From Rhabdochlamydiaceae bacterium (GTDB taxonomy: Bacteria > Chlamydiota > Chlamydiia > Chlamydiales > Rhabdochlamydiaceae), in assembly GCA_019745395.1 (NCBI GenBank), contig JAIETG010000001.1, positions 34,962-98,961 on the forward strand: a stretch of DNA of 64,000 nt, given 5' to 3'. Both the position numbers and the translations under genes were made by a program. This document shows, one piece after another, positions 25,622-34,303 of the stretch (positions are counted from its first letter, which is position 1; every line of letters starts with the position of its first letter). The notes under the pieces are model-generated. The model did not search any database, was not told the origin of the DNA, and saw only the letters and a list, made by a program, of their open reading frames with translations.

Positions 25622-26872
25622 ATGAACTACATAGTTCGATCAATCTGTTTCTGTTTATTCTTATTTCTTCAGATAATAGGATCCGCTGCAATCCACGTGG
25701 GCCTAGGAAAAACAGAAATCACCCCCCCTATAGGGACCCCTTCAGCAGGATATACGGAACGTAAGGGAGCTGGAATGATTGGAGTGCATGACCCTCTATT
25801 TGCTAATGCACTTTTTATCGATAATGGGGAAAAACAACTCTTTTTCTGCAGTGTTGACCACTTGGGATTCCCCTATGACATCACAAAAGAGATTTGTTTG
25901 CGGGTTCACAAACATCGAGAACTTTCCGAAAGCGAAATATACATTTTTTCCTCCCACACACATGCAGGAGGAGGAGCTTTCCTCAATGTTCCAGGGCTTG
26001 GAGAGGCACTTGCAGGCACCTACGACCCTAAAATCGTAGAGTATTATATAGAAACAACAACGCAAGCCCTCCTATTAGCGTACAAGCACCGCGTGCCAGC
26101 TAAAATAGGAATCGGGTATGGGAAAGCTCCCACATTACATTTTTATCGAGGGCTTTGGCCTCAAGACGTCTTACCTCCTTCAGATATTTCAGTGATCAAG
26201 ATCACTACATTAGAAGACGATCCTTTAGCTGTGCTCTTCAATTATGCTGTGCACCCTACCGTCTTGACCGGTCAAAACCGTCTTTTTTCTGCGGATTTTG
26301 TGGGGTATGCACGAACTTTTCTAGAATCTTTTCTTGGACCCAAAGTCCAAGCGTTATACGCTAATGGAGCGCAAGGAGATCTACTGCCTGTAATTTTTGA
26401 TAAGGAAGATCGCTTTGCTTCCTGTGAGATCTTAGGAAAAGCAGTTGCAGAAACTGTGAAAACAATCTGGGAAGAGACTCAAACACAAAACTCTTTACAT
26501 ATCTGCTCAGAAAAATACTCCTACGCCTTTACCCCTAAGCCAACCCCCTTCGGACTTACCTTTCCTATAGATCTTTATCACACAGAAATGAATATCCTGG
26601 TCTTAAACCACTCTCATGCATTTCTAACGATACCAGGCGAGCTCAGCTGCCTTTATGACCAAGCTTTTCAACAAATAGCAGTGGCGTTAGGATTTTCTCA
26701 TGTTTCCATTTTTGGACTCTGCAACGATGCTCATGGGTACATTATACGCCCGGACTCTTGGCGCCATAAGACTTATGAATCTGGCCTTTCTTTTGGGGGA
26801 GAGGAATATGGAGATATTACTTTAGATCGAGCAAAAATGCTTTTACAAGCTCATGCACCTATAAGGAAATAA
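25622..26872 (+). CDS. Exported neutral/alkaline ceramidase-like amidohydrolase
   Basis: The protein is 416 residues from ATG 25622 (AAGAGG five bases upstream) with a signal peptide ending near IIGSAA. It shows neutral ceramidase N-terminal domain hallmarks. These include GLGKTEITPPIGTPSAGY, the SSHTHAGGG zinc/active-site segment, NYAVHPTVL (zinc-binding His), and NGAQGDL. The enzyme would cleave the amide of ceramide to sphingosine and fatty acid outside the cytoplasm. It is shorter than full neutral ceramidases (about 650-750 residues), lacking the C-terminal Ig-like domain. It is followed one base later by the PAP2 gene and then the HIT gene, forming an operon. With the EEP proteins nearby it fits a sphingolipid pathway. 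Confidence 0.85.
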   Translation: MNYIVRSICFCLFLFLQIIGSAAIHVGLGKTEITPPIGTPSAGYTERKGAGMIGVHDPLFANALFIDNGEKQLFFCSVDHLGFPYDITKEICLRVHKHRELSESEIYIFSSHTHAGGGAFLNVPGLGEALAGTYDPKIVEYYIETTTQALLLAYKHRVPAKIGIGYGKAPTLHFYRGLWPQDVLPPSDISVIKITTLEDDPLAVLFNYAVHPTVLTGQNRLFSADFVGYARTFLESFLGPKVQALYANGAQGDLLPVIFDKEDRFASCEILGKAVAETVKTIWEETQTQNSLHICSEKYSYAFTPKPTPFGLTFPIDLYHTEMNILVLNHSHAFLTIPGELSCLYDQAFQQIAVALGFSHVSIFGLCNDAHGYIIRPDSWRHKTYESGLSFGGEEYGDITLDRAKMLLQAHAPIRK

Positions 26873-26873
26873 C

Positions 26874-27722
26874 ATGCTACACACCTTCGAATTAGAGATC
26901 ATCCGATTCATTCAGCAGATCCGAAATCCTTTTTTCGATAGTTTCTTCCGCTTCTTAGATTTTTTTGATAAGCCTGAATTTTTCTGTATCTTGATCCCTG
27001 CTATTTGGCTCATTAAAGGAGAAAAGACCGGAATCAAGCTGTTTTATCTTTTACTTTGCAGCGGAGCTGCCAACTACCTTCTAAAAGCTCTTTTTGCCTC
27101 ACCACGTCCTTTTCACATAGACCCTCAAGTAGGACTTCTCTCCATTACAGGATATGGACTGCCAAGCGGAGCTGCCCAAAGTGTTATGCTGTTATCTGCC
27201 CTTTTACTTACTTACTGGAAAAGTTCCTACAAGTGGGCTATTGTTTTTCCTTATATCCTCTTTGTTTCTTTTGCTCGCATTTATTTAGGAATCCATTTCC
27301 CTACCGACATCCTTATGGGATGGTGCATGGGAATTGTTCTATGGCTATCTTACGTATACATTGCTCCTTTTTTAGAGCACAAAACAGCAAAACTACGCCC
27401 CCTTTCTCAACTCCTCCTCTTACAGAGCATTCCTCTTTTGCTTTTGATTTTCTTTCCGACCTTTTATTTTGTTCATATTTGTGCTAGCTCTATGGGCATT
27501 GGGCTTGGAGTATACTTCAATCGTCTACTACAATGGCGTTTAAGTCCAACCACTCATAAAAAAGAAAAAACTCTTAGGGCATGTATTGGAATCTTTGGAA
27601 CGTTTCTTTGCTACGGACTTTCTGCATTTTCTCCGATTGCAGCTTTCTTTTGCATAGGACTTTGGGTCAGTACAGGAAGTCTTTTGATTTGTAAAAAAAT
27701 ACAAAAATTTCAAAAGATATAA
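26874..27722 (+). CDS. PAP2-superfamily membrane protein with altered active site
   Basis: The protein is 282 residues with about six hydrophobic helices. The three PAP2 motifs are recognisable: KALFASPRP (Lys71, Arg78), PSGAAQ (residues 97-102), and ARIYLGIHFPTD (Arg135, His141, Asp145). The general-acid His of PSGH is replaced by Ala100. The normally conserved Ser before Arg135 is Ala. PAP2 enzymes dephosphorylate lipid phosphates such as phosphatidate, ceramide-1-phosphate or sphingosine-1-phosphate. With Arg78 and the nucleophile His141 intact, weak activity is possible but not certain. The gene begins one base after the ceramidase stop and is clearly co-transcribed. Confidence 0.85.
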   Translation: MLHTFELEIIRFIQQIRNPFFDSFFRFLDFFDKPEFFCILIPAIWLIKGEKTGIKLFYLLLCSGAANYLLKALFASPRPFHIDPQVGLLSITGYGLPSGAAQSVMLLSALLLTYWKSSYKWAIVFPYILFVSFARIYLGIHFPTDILMGWCMGIVLWLSYVYIAPFLEHKTAKLRPLSQLLLLQSIPLLLLIFFPTFYFVHICASSMGIGLGVYFNRLLQWRLSPTTHKKEKTLRACIGIFGTFLCYGLSAFSPIAAFFCIGLWVSTGSLLICKKIQKFQKI

Positions 27723-27725
27723 AAG

Positions 27726-28241
27726 ATGCACAAAATCTTTTTTCCTTTATTTTTACTAACAACTTCAACCGTAGCCTTGGCAACTTACTGCCCTTTTTGC
27801 GATCAGGCCGTGATAGAACGCCAAGCGTTTTACGAAGACGATCTTGTATTAGCATTTTATGACCACAAACCCATTTTTCCAGGGCACAGTTTGATCATTC
27901 CCAAAAGACACGTAGAGCGATTTGAACAATTAACAGAAGAAGAGATTACACAAATAGGAAGGGCGATAAAAAAAACAAATTTCCTTATCTCTAAAGTATT
28001 TGACACCTCTGCCTATCTTATTGCGGAAAAAAATGGGCGAGAAGTTGGGCAAAGCGTTCCTCACATTCATTTCCATTATGTCCCTAGAAAAAGTGGCGAT
28101 GACTCCATACTCTACTTCCTTTGGAGCTCTTGCCTTGCCCACTTTAAAAAACAAATTTCCCCTACGGACATGAAAGAGATCACGAACCTTCTGAAATCTG
28201 CAAATACAGATCTCTTGCAGCCTGTAGAGAAAAAAATGTAG
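27726..28241 (+). CDS. HIT-family nucleotide hydrolase with signal peptide
   Basis: The protein is 171 residues. From residue 20 it is a normal HIT protein: TYCPFC at the start, PIFPGHSLIIPKRHVERFEQL, and the triad HIHFH at residues 113-117. HIT proteins split nucleotide phosphoesters such as AMP-lysine or Ap4A. The first 19 residues, MHKIFFPLFLLTTSTVALA, look like a cleavable signal peptide, which is unusual for this cytosolic family. It begins 4 bases after the PAP2 gene. Its last 62 bases overlap the 3' end of the GH3 gene on the other strand. Confidence 0.85.
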   Translation: MHKIFFPLFLLTTSTVALATYCPFCDQAVIERQAFYEDDLVLAFYDHKPIFPGHSLIIPKRHVERFEQLTEEEITQIGRAIKKTNFLISKVFDTSAYLIAEKNGREVGQSVPHIHFHYVPRKSGDDSILYFLWSSCLAHFKKQISPTDMKEITNLLKSANTDLLQPVEKKM

Positions 28242-29760
28242 GGCTATGCAATAGAACCGTTTCTGCCGCCACAGGAAATAAAGTCGCATCTAAAGGATCT
28301 CTGGTTACCCAAAGAACTACGGGCTTACCCATAGACATTAACGATTCAATCCAAAGAATCTGTGAGGAATTTTTCCAAGCATTATAAGAGCAGACAAAAA
28401 GCACATCTGCATCCAATGCTCGCTTTGTACTTTCTTCAATTTCTTCTTGGGATGGAGACATCTGACAAAAAAAAGAAATTTGGGAGCTACCTTCTCGAAA
28501 AAAAGAGAGTTTACTTAAGTTTTTTTGCAATATAGAGGGCGCAAAAAGACCTATTTTTTTCCCCTGTAAAACAACAGGGTCTTTCGCTGTATGTTTTAGA
28601 GCTTGTTTTGCAACTTTTTGCGCAACAGTTCTATGGGCCTCTTCATCTACAGAAAAAGGCTTTATTAAAGAAGCTAGATATTGCTCTTTTTTACGCAAAC
28701 TTCGCTCTACCGATTCATCAATTCTTGCCTCTGATAGACGACCTTGCTTTACTGCTTGAACAATAGCTTGATGAACACTTTTGATATCAGAAAAAAAAAG
28801 CTCACATTGCTCACAAGAATGAAAAAGCTTGCCACCTAAAATAAGAAGATCACAGCCCGCTTCTAATGCTTGAATAGCAGATTCTTCTACAGAAATCCCC
28901 CCTGCTAAGGCGCCTTTCATGATCAAAGAATCGGAAATAATGAGTCCTGGAAATCCGATCTCATGACGAAGATACCCTAAAATGGAAGAAGAAAGTGTAG
29001 CGCATTTTGTTTCATCAAGAGCTGGAACCAAGATATGCGCCGTCATTATAGCATCAGTCAACGAGGAAAGTTTTGCAAAGGGAAGTAGCTCTACTTGTTC
29101 CAACTCTTTTCGAGATTTATTAACTATAGGAAGCCTATCATGAGAGTCGACCAGAACATCTCCATGTCCCGGAAAATGCTTCAACGTCGTAAATACATGT
29201 GCTGCATGATACCCATCTAACATCTCTTTTCCAAAAACAGCAACCTCATCCGCCGTTTCTCCAAAAGAACGAAGGCCGATTGTCGGGTTTTTAGGATTGA
29301 CATTCACATCGACAACAGGAGCAAAGTTCATATTGATTCCAACGGATCGAAGCTCTTTTCCTATACAAAAAGCAACTTCTTTGGCAAGCAAGGTGTCCCC
29401 TGTCATTGCAAGAGCTTTATTTCCAGCAAACTCCGTAAAACCTTCCTTGAGAGATCCCACAACGCCACCTTCTTGATCTACAGCAATCCAAAGAGGAATC
29501 GTTGACAACTTTTGCAGGTCTTCACTTAAAGCTCGAACCTGGCTAGTGCTATTGAGACCGTTAGCCCAAGAAAAATAGATGATCCCCCCTACTTTTACTT
29601 CACAAACAAGTTTTTTTGCTTCTTCACTCACCTCTTCTCCGGAAAAATGCACCAAAAGCAGCTGTCCCACTTTTTCTTCCAAAGATAAAGCTTTATGGTC
29701 ATACGCAAAAGACGTCGTTGCACGTAAAAATATGGCAACCATTATTAATTTCTTTAACAC
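28180..29760 (-). CDS. Exported GH3 beta-N-acetylhexosaminidase (NagZ-like)
   Basis: The protein is 526 residues with a signal peptide (MLKKLIMVAIFLRATTSFA). The NagZ signature KHFPGHGDVLVDSH is complete, and the catalytic Asp lies in IISDSLIMKGAL. It also carries WIAVDQEGGVV and VNMNFAPV-like core strands (INMNFAPVVDVN). The C-terminal ~170 residues form an additional GH3_C-like domain. NagZ removes terminal N-acetylglucosamine from muropeptides; an exported version would act on peptidoglycan fragments in the periplasm. The 3' end overlaps the HIT gene by 62 bases on the opposite strand. Confidence 0.88.
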   Translation of the reverse strand: MLKKLIMVAIFLRATTSFAYDHKALSLEEKVGQLLLVHFSGEEVSEEAKKLVCEVKVGGIIYFSWANGLNSTSQVRALSEDLQKLSTIPLWIAVDQEGGVVGSLKEGFTEFAGNKALAMTGDTLLAKEVAFCIGKELRSVGINMNFAPVVDVNVNPKNPTIGLRSFGETADEVAVFGKEMLDGYHAAHVFTTLKHFPGHGDVLVDSHDRLPIVNKSRKELEQVELLPFAKLSSLTDAIMTAHILVPALDETKCATLSSSILGYLRHEIGFPGLIISDSLIMKGALAGGISVEESAIQALEAGCDLLILGGKLFHSCEQCELFFSDIKSVHQAIVQAVKQGRLSEARIDESVERSLRKKEQYLASLIKPFSVDEEAHRTVAQKVAKQALKHTAKDPVVLQGKKIGLFAPSILQKNLSKLSFFREGSSQISFFCQMSPSQEEIEESTKRALDADVLFVCSYNAWKNSSQILWIESLMSMGKPVVLWVTRDPLDATLFPVAAETVLLHSPTFFSLQAARDLYLQISEGS

Positions 29761-29835
29761 GTTAGCAATCTCCTAAAATATAAGCGCCTTATATTGCAAA
29801 ACAGATCCTTTCTTTTAAAGAACATAAAAACAAGA

Positions 29836-29865
29836 TTGCAACTTAAAGCCTCTCGTATTTATATT
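29836..29865 (+). promoter_or_regulatory. Candidate promoter of the kinase-like gene
   Basis: TTGCAA (29836-29841) and TATATT (29860-29865) are separated by 18 bp, about 30 bases upstream of the chosen start at 29895. Confidence 0.4.
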
Positions 29866-29894
29866 TGCTTGTCTTTTCAAAAAAGGACCTGCTC

Positions 29895-30821
29895 ATGAAA
29901 AAGAGTTACTTAGTTTTGCTATCTATTGCCTCTTTTTTCCTGCTCAACTCTCTTTGCAAAATGCTAACGGACGATTTTTCAACCGACTTTCTTACGCCTC
30001 CGGTTTCTCAGGATTCTGTTTGGGCCAACACCCCCATTCCTGAGAATTTAAAAGAACTTATTGATCAAGAATATGTATATCTTGGGAAGGGACAGCAAGC
30101 TTATGCCTTTCTATCAAAAGACGGAAAGCACGTGTTCAAACTCTTCAAGCCTGCTCGAATTGCCTTTCAACCTTCCTTTTTTGGCAAAACCTATAAAATA
30201 GGTCTTTCTAAAGTTCCCTTTATTAAGTCTTTATGCGTAGATTACTCCTCTGCGCACTACAAAGAAGTGCAAAAAAAGGAATTTCAAAGCTACTTCAACG
30301 CAATCACGTTGCTTCCAGAAGAAACCAAGGTTGAGTATGTTCATCTGGCCTCTACGCAATATTTGAAAAAAAAGCTCAAGATCTATGATAAAATTGGAGT
30401 CCTACACACCATCGACTTGGATAATACGAGTTTCTTAATCCAAAAAAGAGTGAACCTCCTTTACCCAACACTCTTGCAACTTGTGAAGAAAAACGAAATG
30501 GAAAAGGCAAAAATTCTTTTAAAAAACTTTATCGCTGCTAATTTACACCTGATTGATAAAAACATCGACAACCCAACCATTGAAGAAGCAAATATAGGAT
30601 GTTTAGATTTTCATATTGTGCAAATTGACGTAGGAAGACTTCTTACAGCCCAAGACCTTGGCTTCTCCAATCCTAAAATCCCTCTTTCTCAAATCTATAC
30701 CTCGACGGCTCCGATGAAAAAATGGCTGCAGACCCATAACGCCTTAGAGCTCTATCAATATTTTATTCAAACAGAAGAAGAACTGGTAAAATTACACGAG
30801 TTGCAAAGCTCAGAAATCTAA
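29895..30821 (+). CDS. Exported kinase-like fold protein
   Basis: The protein is about 308 residues from ATG 29895 (AAAGGA eight bases upstream; an in-frame upstream start at 29865 is unlikely). It begins with a signal peptide or anchor (residues 4-22). A kinase-like N-lobe is visible: YVYLGKGQQAYAFLSKDGKH with a Gly-rich loop, then FKLFKPARI with the likely ATP-binding Lys. The C-lobe has a DFHIVQIDVGRLL segment resembling DxG metal-binding and HxD-like loops of atypical kinases. The usual HRD motif is not seen. It precedes the EEP gene by 88 bases and may be co-transcribed. The family is not recognised with certainty. Confidence 0.6.
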   Translation: MKKSYLVLLSIASFFLLNSLCKMLTDDFSTDFLTPPVSQDSVWANTPIPENLKELIDQEYVYLGKGQQAYAFLSKDGKHVFKLFKPARIAFQPSFFGKTYKIGLSKVPFIKSLCVDYSSAHYKEVQKKEFQSYFNAITLLPEETKVEYVHLASTQYLKKKLKIYDKIGVLHTIDLDNTSFLIQKRVNLLYPTLLQLVKKNEMEKAKILLKNFIAANLHLIDKNIDNPTIEEANIGCLDFHIVQIDVGRLLTAQDLGFSNPKIPLSQIYTSTAPMKKWLQTHNALELYQYFIQTEEELVKLHELQSSEI

Positions 30822-30909
30822 ACAAAAAAATGTCTTAAACCTCTAGATACGACACAAAAAACATTCACATTGATTAATCTTATAATTAACAGTAAAATAC
30901 ACAGGCATT

Positions 30910-32088
30910 ATGAAATTAGAAACAAATTATTTTTCAAACAGCCTGAATTTCAAAGAAAAAACAGGACAAGCCTTGAATAATTGGGCGCAAAGCTTCATTC
31001 GCCCTATCGATTATTCCGTAGAGCATTGTACCCAAGTATTTGCTGACGCATCCTCTTCCAAAGCGCATAAAATTGCAGTTGCCTGCCTGCATACACTTGT
31101 TTTTCCTTGCACATATGTTCTGTATATTACAGGCACGCTCCTTGATCAAACGGGAGATTTTTTAAAAGTTAGGTCGTACAACTATCTTCCGGGCAACGCT
31201 AAAGAAAAAAATCCAAGCTCACAAGCTCCCTTTTCTCTTCTTTCTGCCAATCTTTGCATGCTTCCTTATGGAATCTGGACATGGGCAGGCATTAGCCCTG
31301 CCTATCAAAGAACCGATGCCCTCGCAAGAAAAATCCTAGAAAGCGATAGCGATTTTGTGTGCTTGCAAGAGATGGCCCCATCTCATGCAAACACACTGTG
31401 GAATAAAATCAAAAAAAACTACGCTCATGGTTTTTCTCGGATCGGGCCTATGCCTAGTAATCGAATGAACGCAGGACTTTTTTTTGCCTCAAAATATCCG
31501 ATTGAAAAAACTCTCTATCACCCTCTTCCTAATACAGGACCTATTGCCCGAGGAATTTTTTGTGCAAAAACACACATAGGATGGATTCTTACCAGTCATT
31601 TAAATGCTGGCAGCTCTGATTCTGACATCCTTTTACGAAGAGAGCAAGTTTCCGCCATTCAAAAGCTGTGTGAAAAGCTTTCAGAAAATGGAAAAATTCC
31701 GTGCTTAGTTGCAATGGATTCCAACATCAAGCGAACAGGAAAAGAAAACGACGAATACTCCCTTTCCGAAATCCCCAAGTATTTTTATAACAGCTTTACG
31801 ACTCCACAACCCTTTTGCCTTACACCCGAAACTGCTACATGTACCAATGTACCAGGTCTTGCTTTAAAAGGAAAAAGCCCGAAAGATCTGGAAGATGCTT
31901 ATGAACATATTGATTACATCCTGACTTATAAAGCCTCCGCAAACTCCCTCTGTTTAAAAACTCAGCAGCTTCCTACATATTCGCAGATCAATGCTCTCCC
32001 CCTATCAGATCATAAAATGCTCTTAGCTAAAGGAGCCTACCATCAGCTCGGAAAACCTATAAACATCACAAGTGACACATTAAAATAA
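30910..32088 (+). CDS. Sphingomyelinase-like EEP-family phosphodiesterase
   Basis: The protein is 392 residues. A ~95-residue N-terminal region with a hydrophobic stretch (residues 55-80, AVACLHTLVFPCTYVLYITG) precedes an endonuclease/exonuclease/phosphatase (EEP) domain. All expected residues are present: Asn114 in SANLCMLPYG, Glu154 in LQE, His230 in SHLNAG, Asp270-x-Asn272 in MDSN, and Asp367-His368 in LSDHK. The SANLCMLPYG start is like bacterial sphingomyelinases. It would hydrolyse a phosphodiester, possibly sphingomyelin to ceramide. There is no cleavable signal peptide, so type III secretion is possible. Residues ~13-385 match the C-terminal half of the 34934 protein. Confidence 0.82.
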   Translation: MKLETNYFSNSLNFKEKTGQALNNWAQSFIRPIDYSVEHCTQVFADASSSKAHKIAVACLHTLVFPCTYVLYITGTLLDQTGDFLKVRSYNYLPGNAKEKNPSSQAPFSLLSANLCMLPYGIWTWAGISPAYQRTDALARKILESDSDFVCLQEMAPSHANTLWNKIKKNYAHGFSRIGPMPSNRMNAGLFFASKYPIEKTLYHPLPNTGPIARGIFCAKTHIGWILTSHLNAGSSDSDILLRREQVSAIQKLCEKLSENGKIPCLVAMDSNIKRTGKENDEYSLSEIPKYFYNSFTTPQPFCLTPETATCTNVPGLALKGKSPKDLEDAYEHIDYILTYKASANSLCLKTQQLPTYSQINALPLSDHKMLLAKGAYHQLGKPINITSDTLK

Positions 32089-32278
32089 TTTACACATATT
32101 TACTGTGAAAGTGTAAAGAGCGTACAAAGTTCTCTCTCTACTGCTTTTTCCGTGTATCATTTCTTCTAGCTCAGCAGACTTATTTTCCGTTTAACCACCA
32201 CTTATCAAACAAATAAATTTAAACATTTAAATTTAATGCAAATAAATATATAATTACAAAAAAACAAAACAAACAAAC

Positions 32279-32884
32279 ATGAATATTACATATAATAAAG
32301 AAGATTTATATTATAAAATTTTTGAATCCTGCCCTCAAATGGCTCTGCTCGCAAACAATGATCCCATTGAAAGAGCTATACATACGGCATTCACCCACCT
32401 TAATAAAGGTGAAGGATGGGAAAGTGTAAAACAGACATTTCTAAGCGCCGATAAGCGTTACCCTGGCCCCAATAGATCCTATACCGGTTCAACATGCCTG
32501 GAAAAGTCCGCATTAGAATATTTGAAAAGTTTTTTTGAAAACCCCACCCCTCTTGAAGAGCTGCCAGCTCCTGCAAATAGGCAGAAAAAAACCGAACGTT
32601 CGGCTATAAACAACGCAAACACAACTCCTGCCTTTGAAGCATTTGGTAAAAAAGAAGTTGTTATAGGACTGATTATTGGTACGATTGCCATCTCTGCTTC
32701 CATTATGGCTTATAAAATAATGTCTGCTAAAACATCCAAAAGCACAAAAAACAGTATTCCTAGAAAAATAGAAGAAATAAGAGTCCCCCCTCTCGTCACA
32801 ACACCTCCCAAGCCTATTAGTGCATTTACTAGACACATGACACAATTTCAGGCTACCCTCTCTGGCGCAACAAAACGCCACTAA
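32279..32884 (+). CDS. TM-anchored protein, tandem paralogue A
   Basis: The protein is 201 residues of unrecognised family. It has a soluble N-terminal region with LYYKIFESCPQ and IERAIHTAFTHLNKG, then a Thr/Pro/Lys-rich linker. One membrane segment (about 128-147, FGKKEVVIGLIIGTIAISAS) is followed by a basic Lys-rich stretch with SIPRKIEEIRV, and a polar tail. The paralogue at 33068 has the same layout. There is no cleavable signal peptide. Membrane effector or Inc-like is an inference. No strong Shine-Dalgarno site is seen before the ATG. Confidence 0.65.
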   Translation: MNITYNKEDLYYKIFESCPQMALLANNDPIERAIHTAFTHLNKGEGWESVKQTFLSADKRYPGPNRSYTGSTCLEKSALEYLKSFFENPTPLEELPAPANRQKKTERSAINNANTTPAFEAFGKKEVVIGLIIGTIAISASIMAYKIMSAKTSKSTKNSIPRKIEEIRVPPLVTTPPKPISAFTRHMTQFQATLSGATKRH

Positions 32885-32894
32885 AATTCTTAAG

Positions 32895-32927
32895 GAGTAG
32901 CGCTTGTTTTCAAGCGCTACTCTTTTT
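32895..32927 (+). terminator. Rho-independent terminator
   Basis: GAGTAGCGCTTG (32895-32906) pairs perfectly with 32911-32922 around TTTT, followed by five T. Confidence 0.93.
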
Positions 32928-33067
32928 AAACCGTCACATTCAGTTCCTTATAACCATTTATTTCACATTGTCGCACATAACAATCTTTAATTTTAAAGAT
33001 TTAAACAAAAAGAAAATCTCAATACAATTACGAAAATAAAAAAAACGCAAACAAATAAGGACAGATT

Positions 33068-33670
33068 ATGATAACTCAAGTAAATAATAGTGAATTATAT
33101 GAGCAAATACAGACAGCTTGTCCAACAGCATCTGAACCTGCAATAACTCCCTATATACAGGCTGTAAACACGGCATTTAAGCACGCTAAAAAGGAATTGG
33201 AGGAGGTACTAACTATTTTCGACGAGGCTCCAAAAGCTCAAAAATCCGCAAACGGAGGAGTGACATGGTCTCATTGCCCCAATCGGCCATCCCTAGAATA
33301 TTTAAAAAATTTACTTCAAAACTACACACAAGAGCAAACACAAGCTACTGAGACTACTGCCAACGAGGAAACTATTACTCTTGCAAAAACAACTGCGAAG
33401 CCTTCTATTTTGCCCACTTTTTTTCACAAAGCTTTTGAAGTGCTTAGCAAAAAAGAAGTTGTTGCAAGTTTAGTCATTGGAAGCATCGCAATGGCCTGCA
33501 TTATAGCCTATAGAAGACGATCTTCTAAACCATCCACAGGCATTCCCAGAAAAGTAGCGGTGATCACGGTCTATCCTGCAGTAGTCTACAGAAAAAAAAT
33601 GGGACCTATACAAACAGCTAGCATATTTGCTAGACAGACCCAAAGACTTAAAACTTTTTTTCTTCGATAA
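33068..33670 (+). CDS. TM-anchored protein, tandem paralogue B
   Basis: The protein is 200 residues, with AAGGA seven bases before the ATG. Shared with the 32279 protein: L-Y-x-x-I-x-x-x-C-P near residue 10, AVNTAFKHAKK against AIHTAFTHLNK, and the membrane segment with its preceding KKEVVASLVIGSIAMACIIAY. A shared IPRK motif follows the membrane segment, then basic tails. The pair arose by tandem duplication. The function is unknown. The conserved KKEVV-TM-IPRK block is the clearest family signature. Confidence 0.65.
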   Translation: MITQVNNSELYEQIQTACPTASEPAITPYIQAVNTAFKHAKKELEEVLTIFDEAPKAQKSANGGVTWSHCPNRPSLEYLKNLLQNYTQEQTQATETTANEETITLAKTTAKPSILPTFFHKAFEVLSKKEVVASLVIGSIAMACIIAYRRRSSKPSTGIPRKVAVITVYPAVVYRKKMGPIQTASIFARQTQRLKTFFLR

Positions 33671-33675
33671 GATTT

Positions 33676-33720
33676 AACTAAAGAGCTGCGACCTCTATTT
33701 CAGGTCGCAGCTCTTTAGTT
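33676..33720. terminator. Long perfect hairpin between converging genes
   Basis: AACTAAAGAGCTGCGACCT (33676-33694) pairs over 19 bp with 33702-33720. It ends both the 33068 gene and the converging 33755 gene. Confidence 0.88.
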
Positions 33721-33754
33721 GTTATGAAAAGCTTGAAGGATACAATTCTCTTCT

Positions 33755-34303
33755 TTACGTTTTAACCCACTTGCTTTTTTTGACTTTCTTTAAAACAAGT
33801 TTCTTTTTTTTACGACGATCGTCTCCCATTGTAATTTTTACAAGGTTCGGGTTGCTTTCAATAAGAGTTTTCCATCCAACTGGGATCTTATCTAGCGCAT
33901 CTGGGAGTTTTTTCGTCTGAGCGGAGGCGGGAGCGGTTTTTCGAATCGATTGTCGAAGTTCTTTTGTCTTTACGGCAAAATTCTTTTTAATCCCTTGCAT
34001 AGCAGCCCACTGTTCCTTTGAAAAATTCGCAGGATTTTCATTATAGCGAACAAATTCATCCTCTGTAAGACCCATCTTTTTAGAGAGCCTTGCTGTTTCC
34101 TTGGATAAAAACGCTTTCAAATCCGTCATCTCTTGAGAGAGCGATGCTTTTGTTTCAGCATCCGCATCTTTTAAGATCTCTTTGATTTTCTCACAAAAAC
34201 CGACAGCTTGCCTTACCAGATCCCCTAGTAGAGCTTTATTTCCCGTATCAATACTTCTTCTGATCTGCATCTTAAGCTCTTCAATATCGTCATGAATGCT
34301 CAT
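33755..34303 (-). CDS. Helical hypothetical protein with Lys-rich tail
   Basis: The protein is 182 residues, mostly charged helix. Residues 1-75 are likely coiled coil (LKMQIRRSID, AETKASLSQEMTDLKAFLSK). The last 40 residues are strongly basic (DRRKKKKLVLKK and KSKWVKT) and could bind nucleic acid. It has no signal peptide and no recognised domain. It is alone on the minus strand in front of the fused FHA-EEP gene. Possible roles include chaperone or DNA/RNA binding; none is supported by a motif. Confidence 0.6.
   Translation of the reverse strand: MSIHDDIEELKMQIRRSIDTGNKALLGDLVRQAVGFCEKIKEILKDADAETKASLSQEMTDLKAFLSKETARLSKKMGLTEDEFVRYNENPANFSKEQWAAMQGIKKNFAVKTKELRQSIRKTAPASAQTKKLPDALDKIPVGWKTLIESNPNLVKITMGDDRRKKKKLVLKKVKKSKWVKT

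Noticed and set aside
32089..32117. TTTACAC...GTGTAAA hairpin after the EEP gene
   Set aside because: Stem of only 7 bp, a loop of 15 and no T-run, so not called as a terminator.
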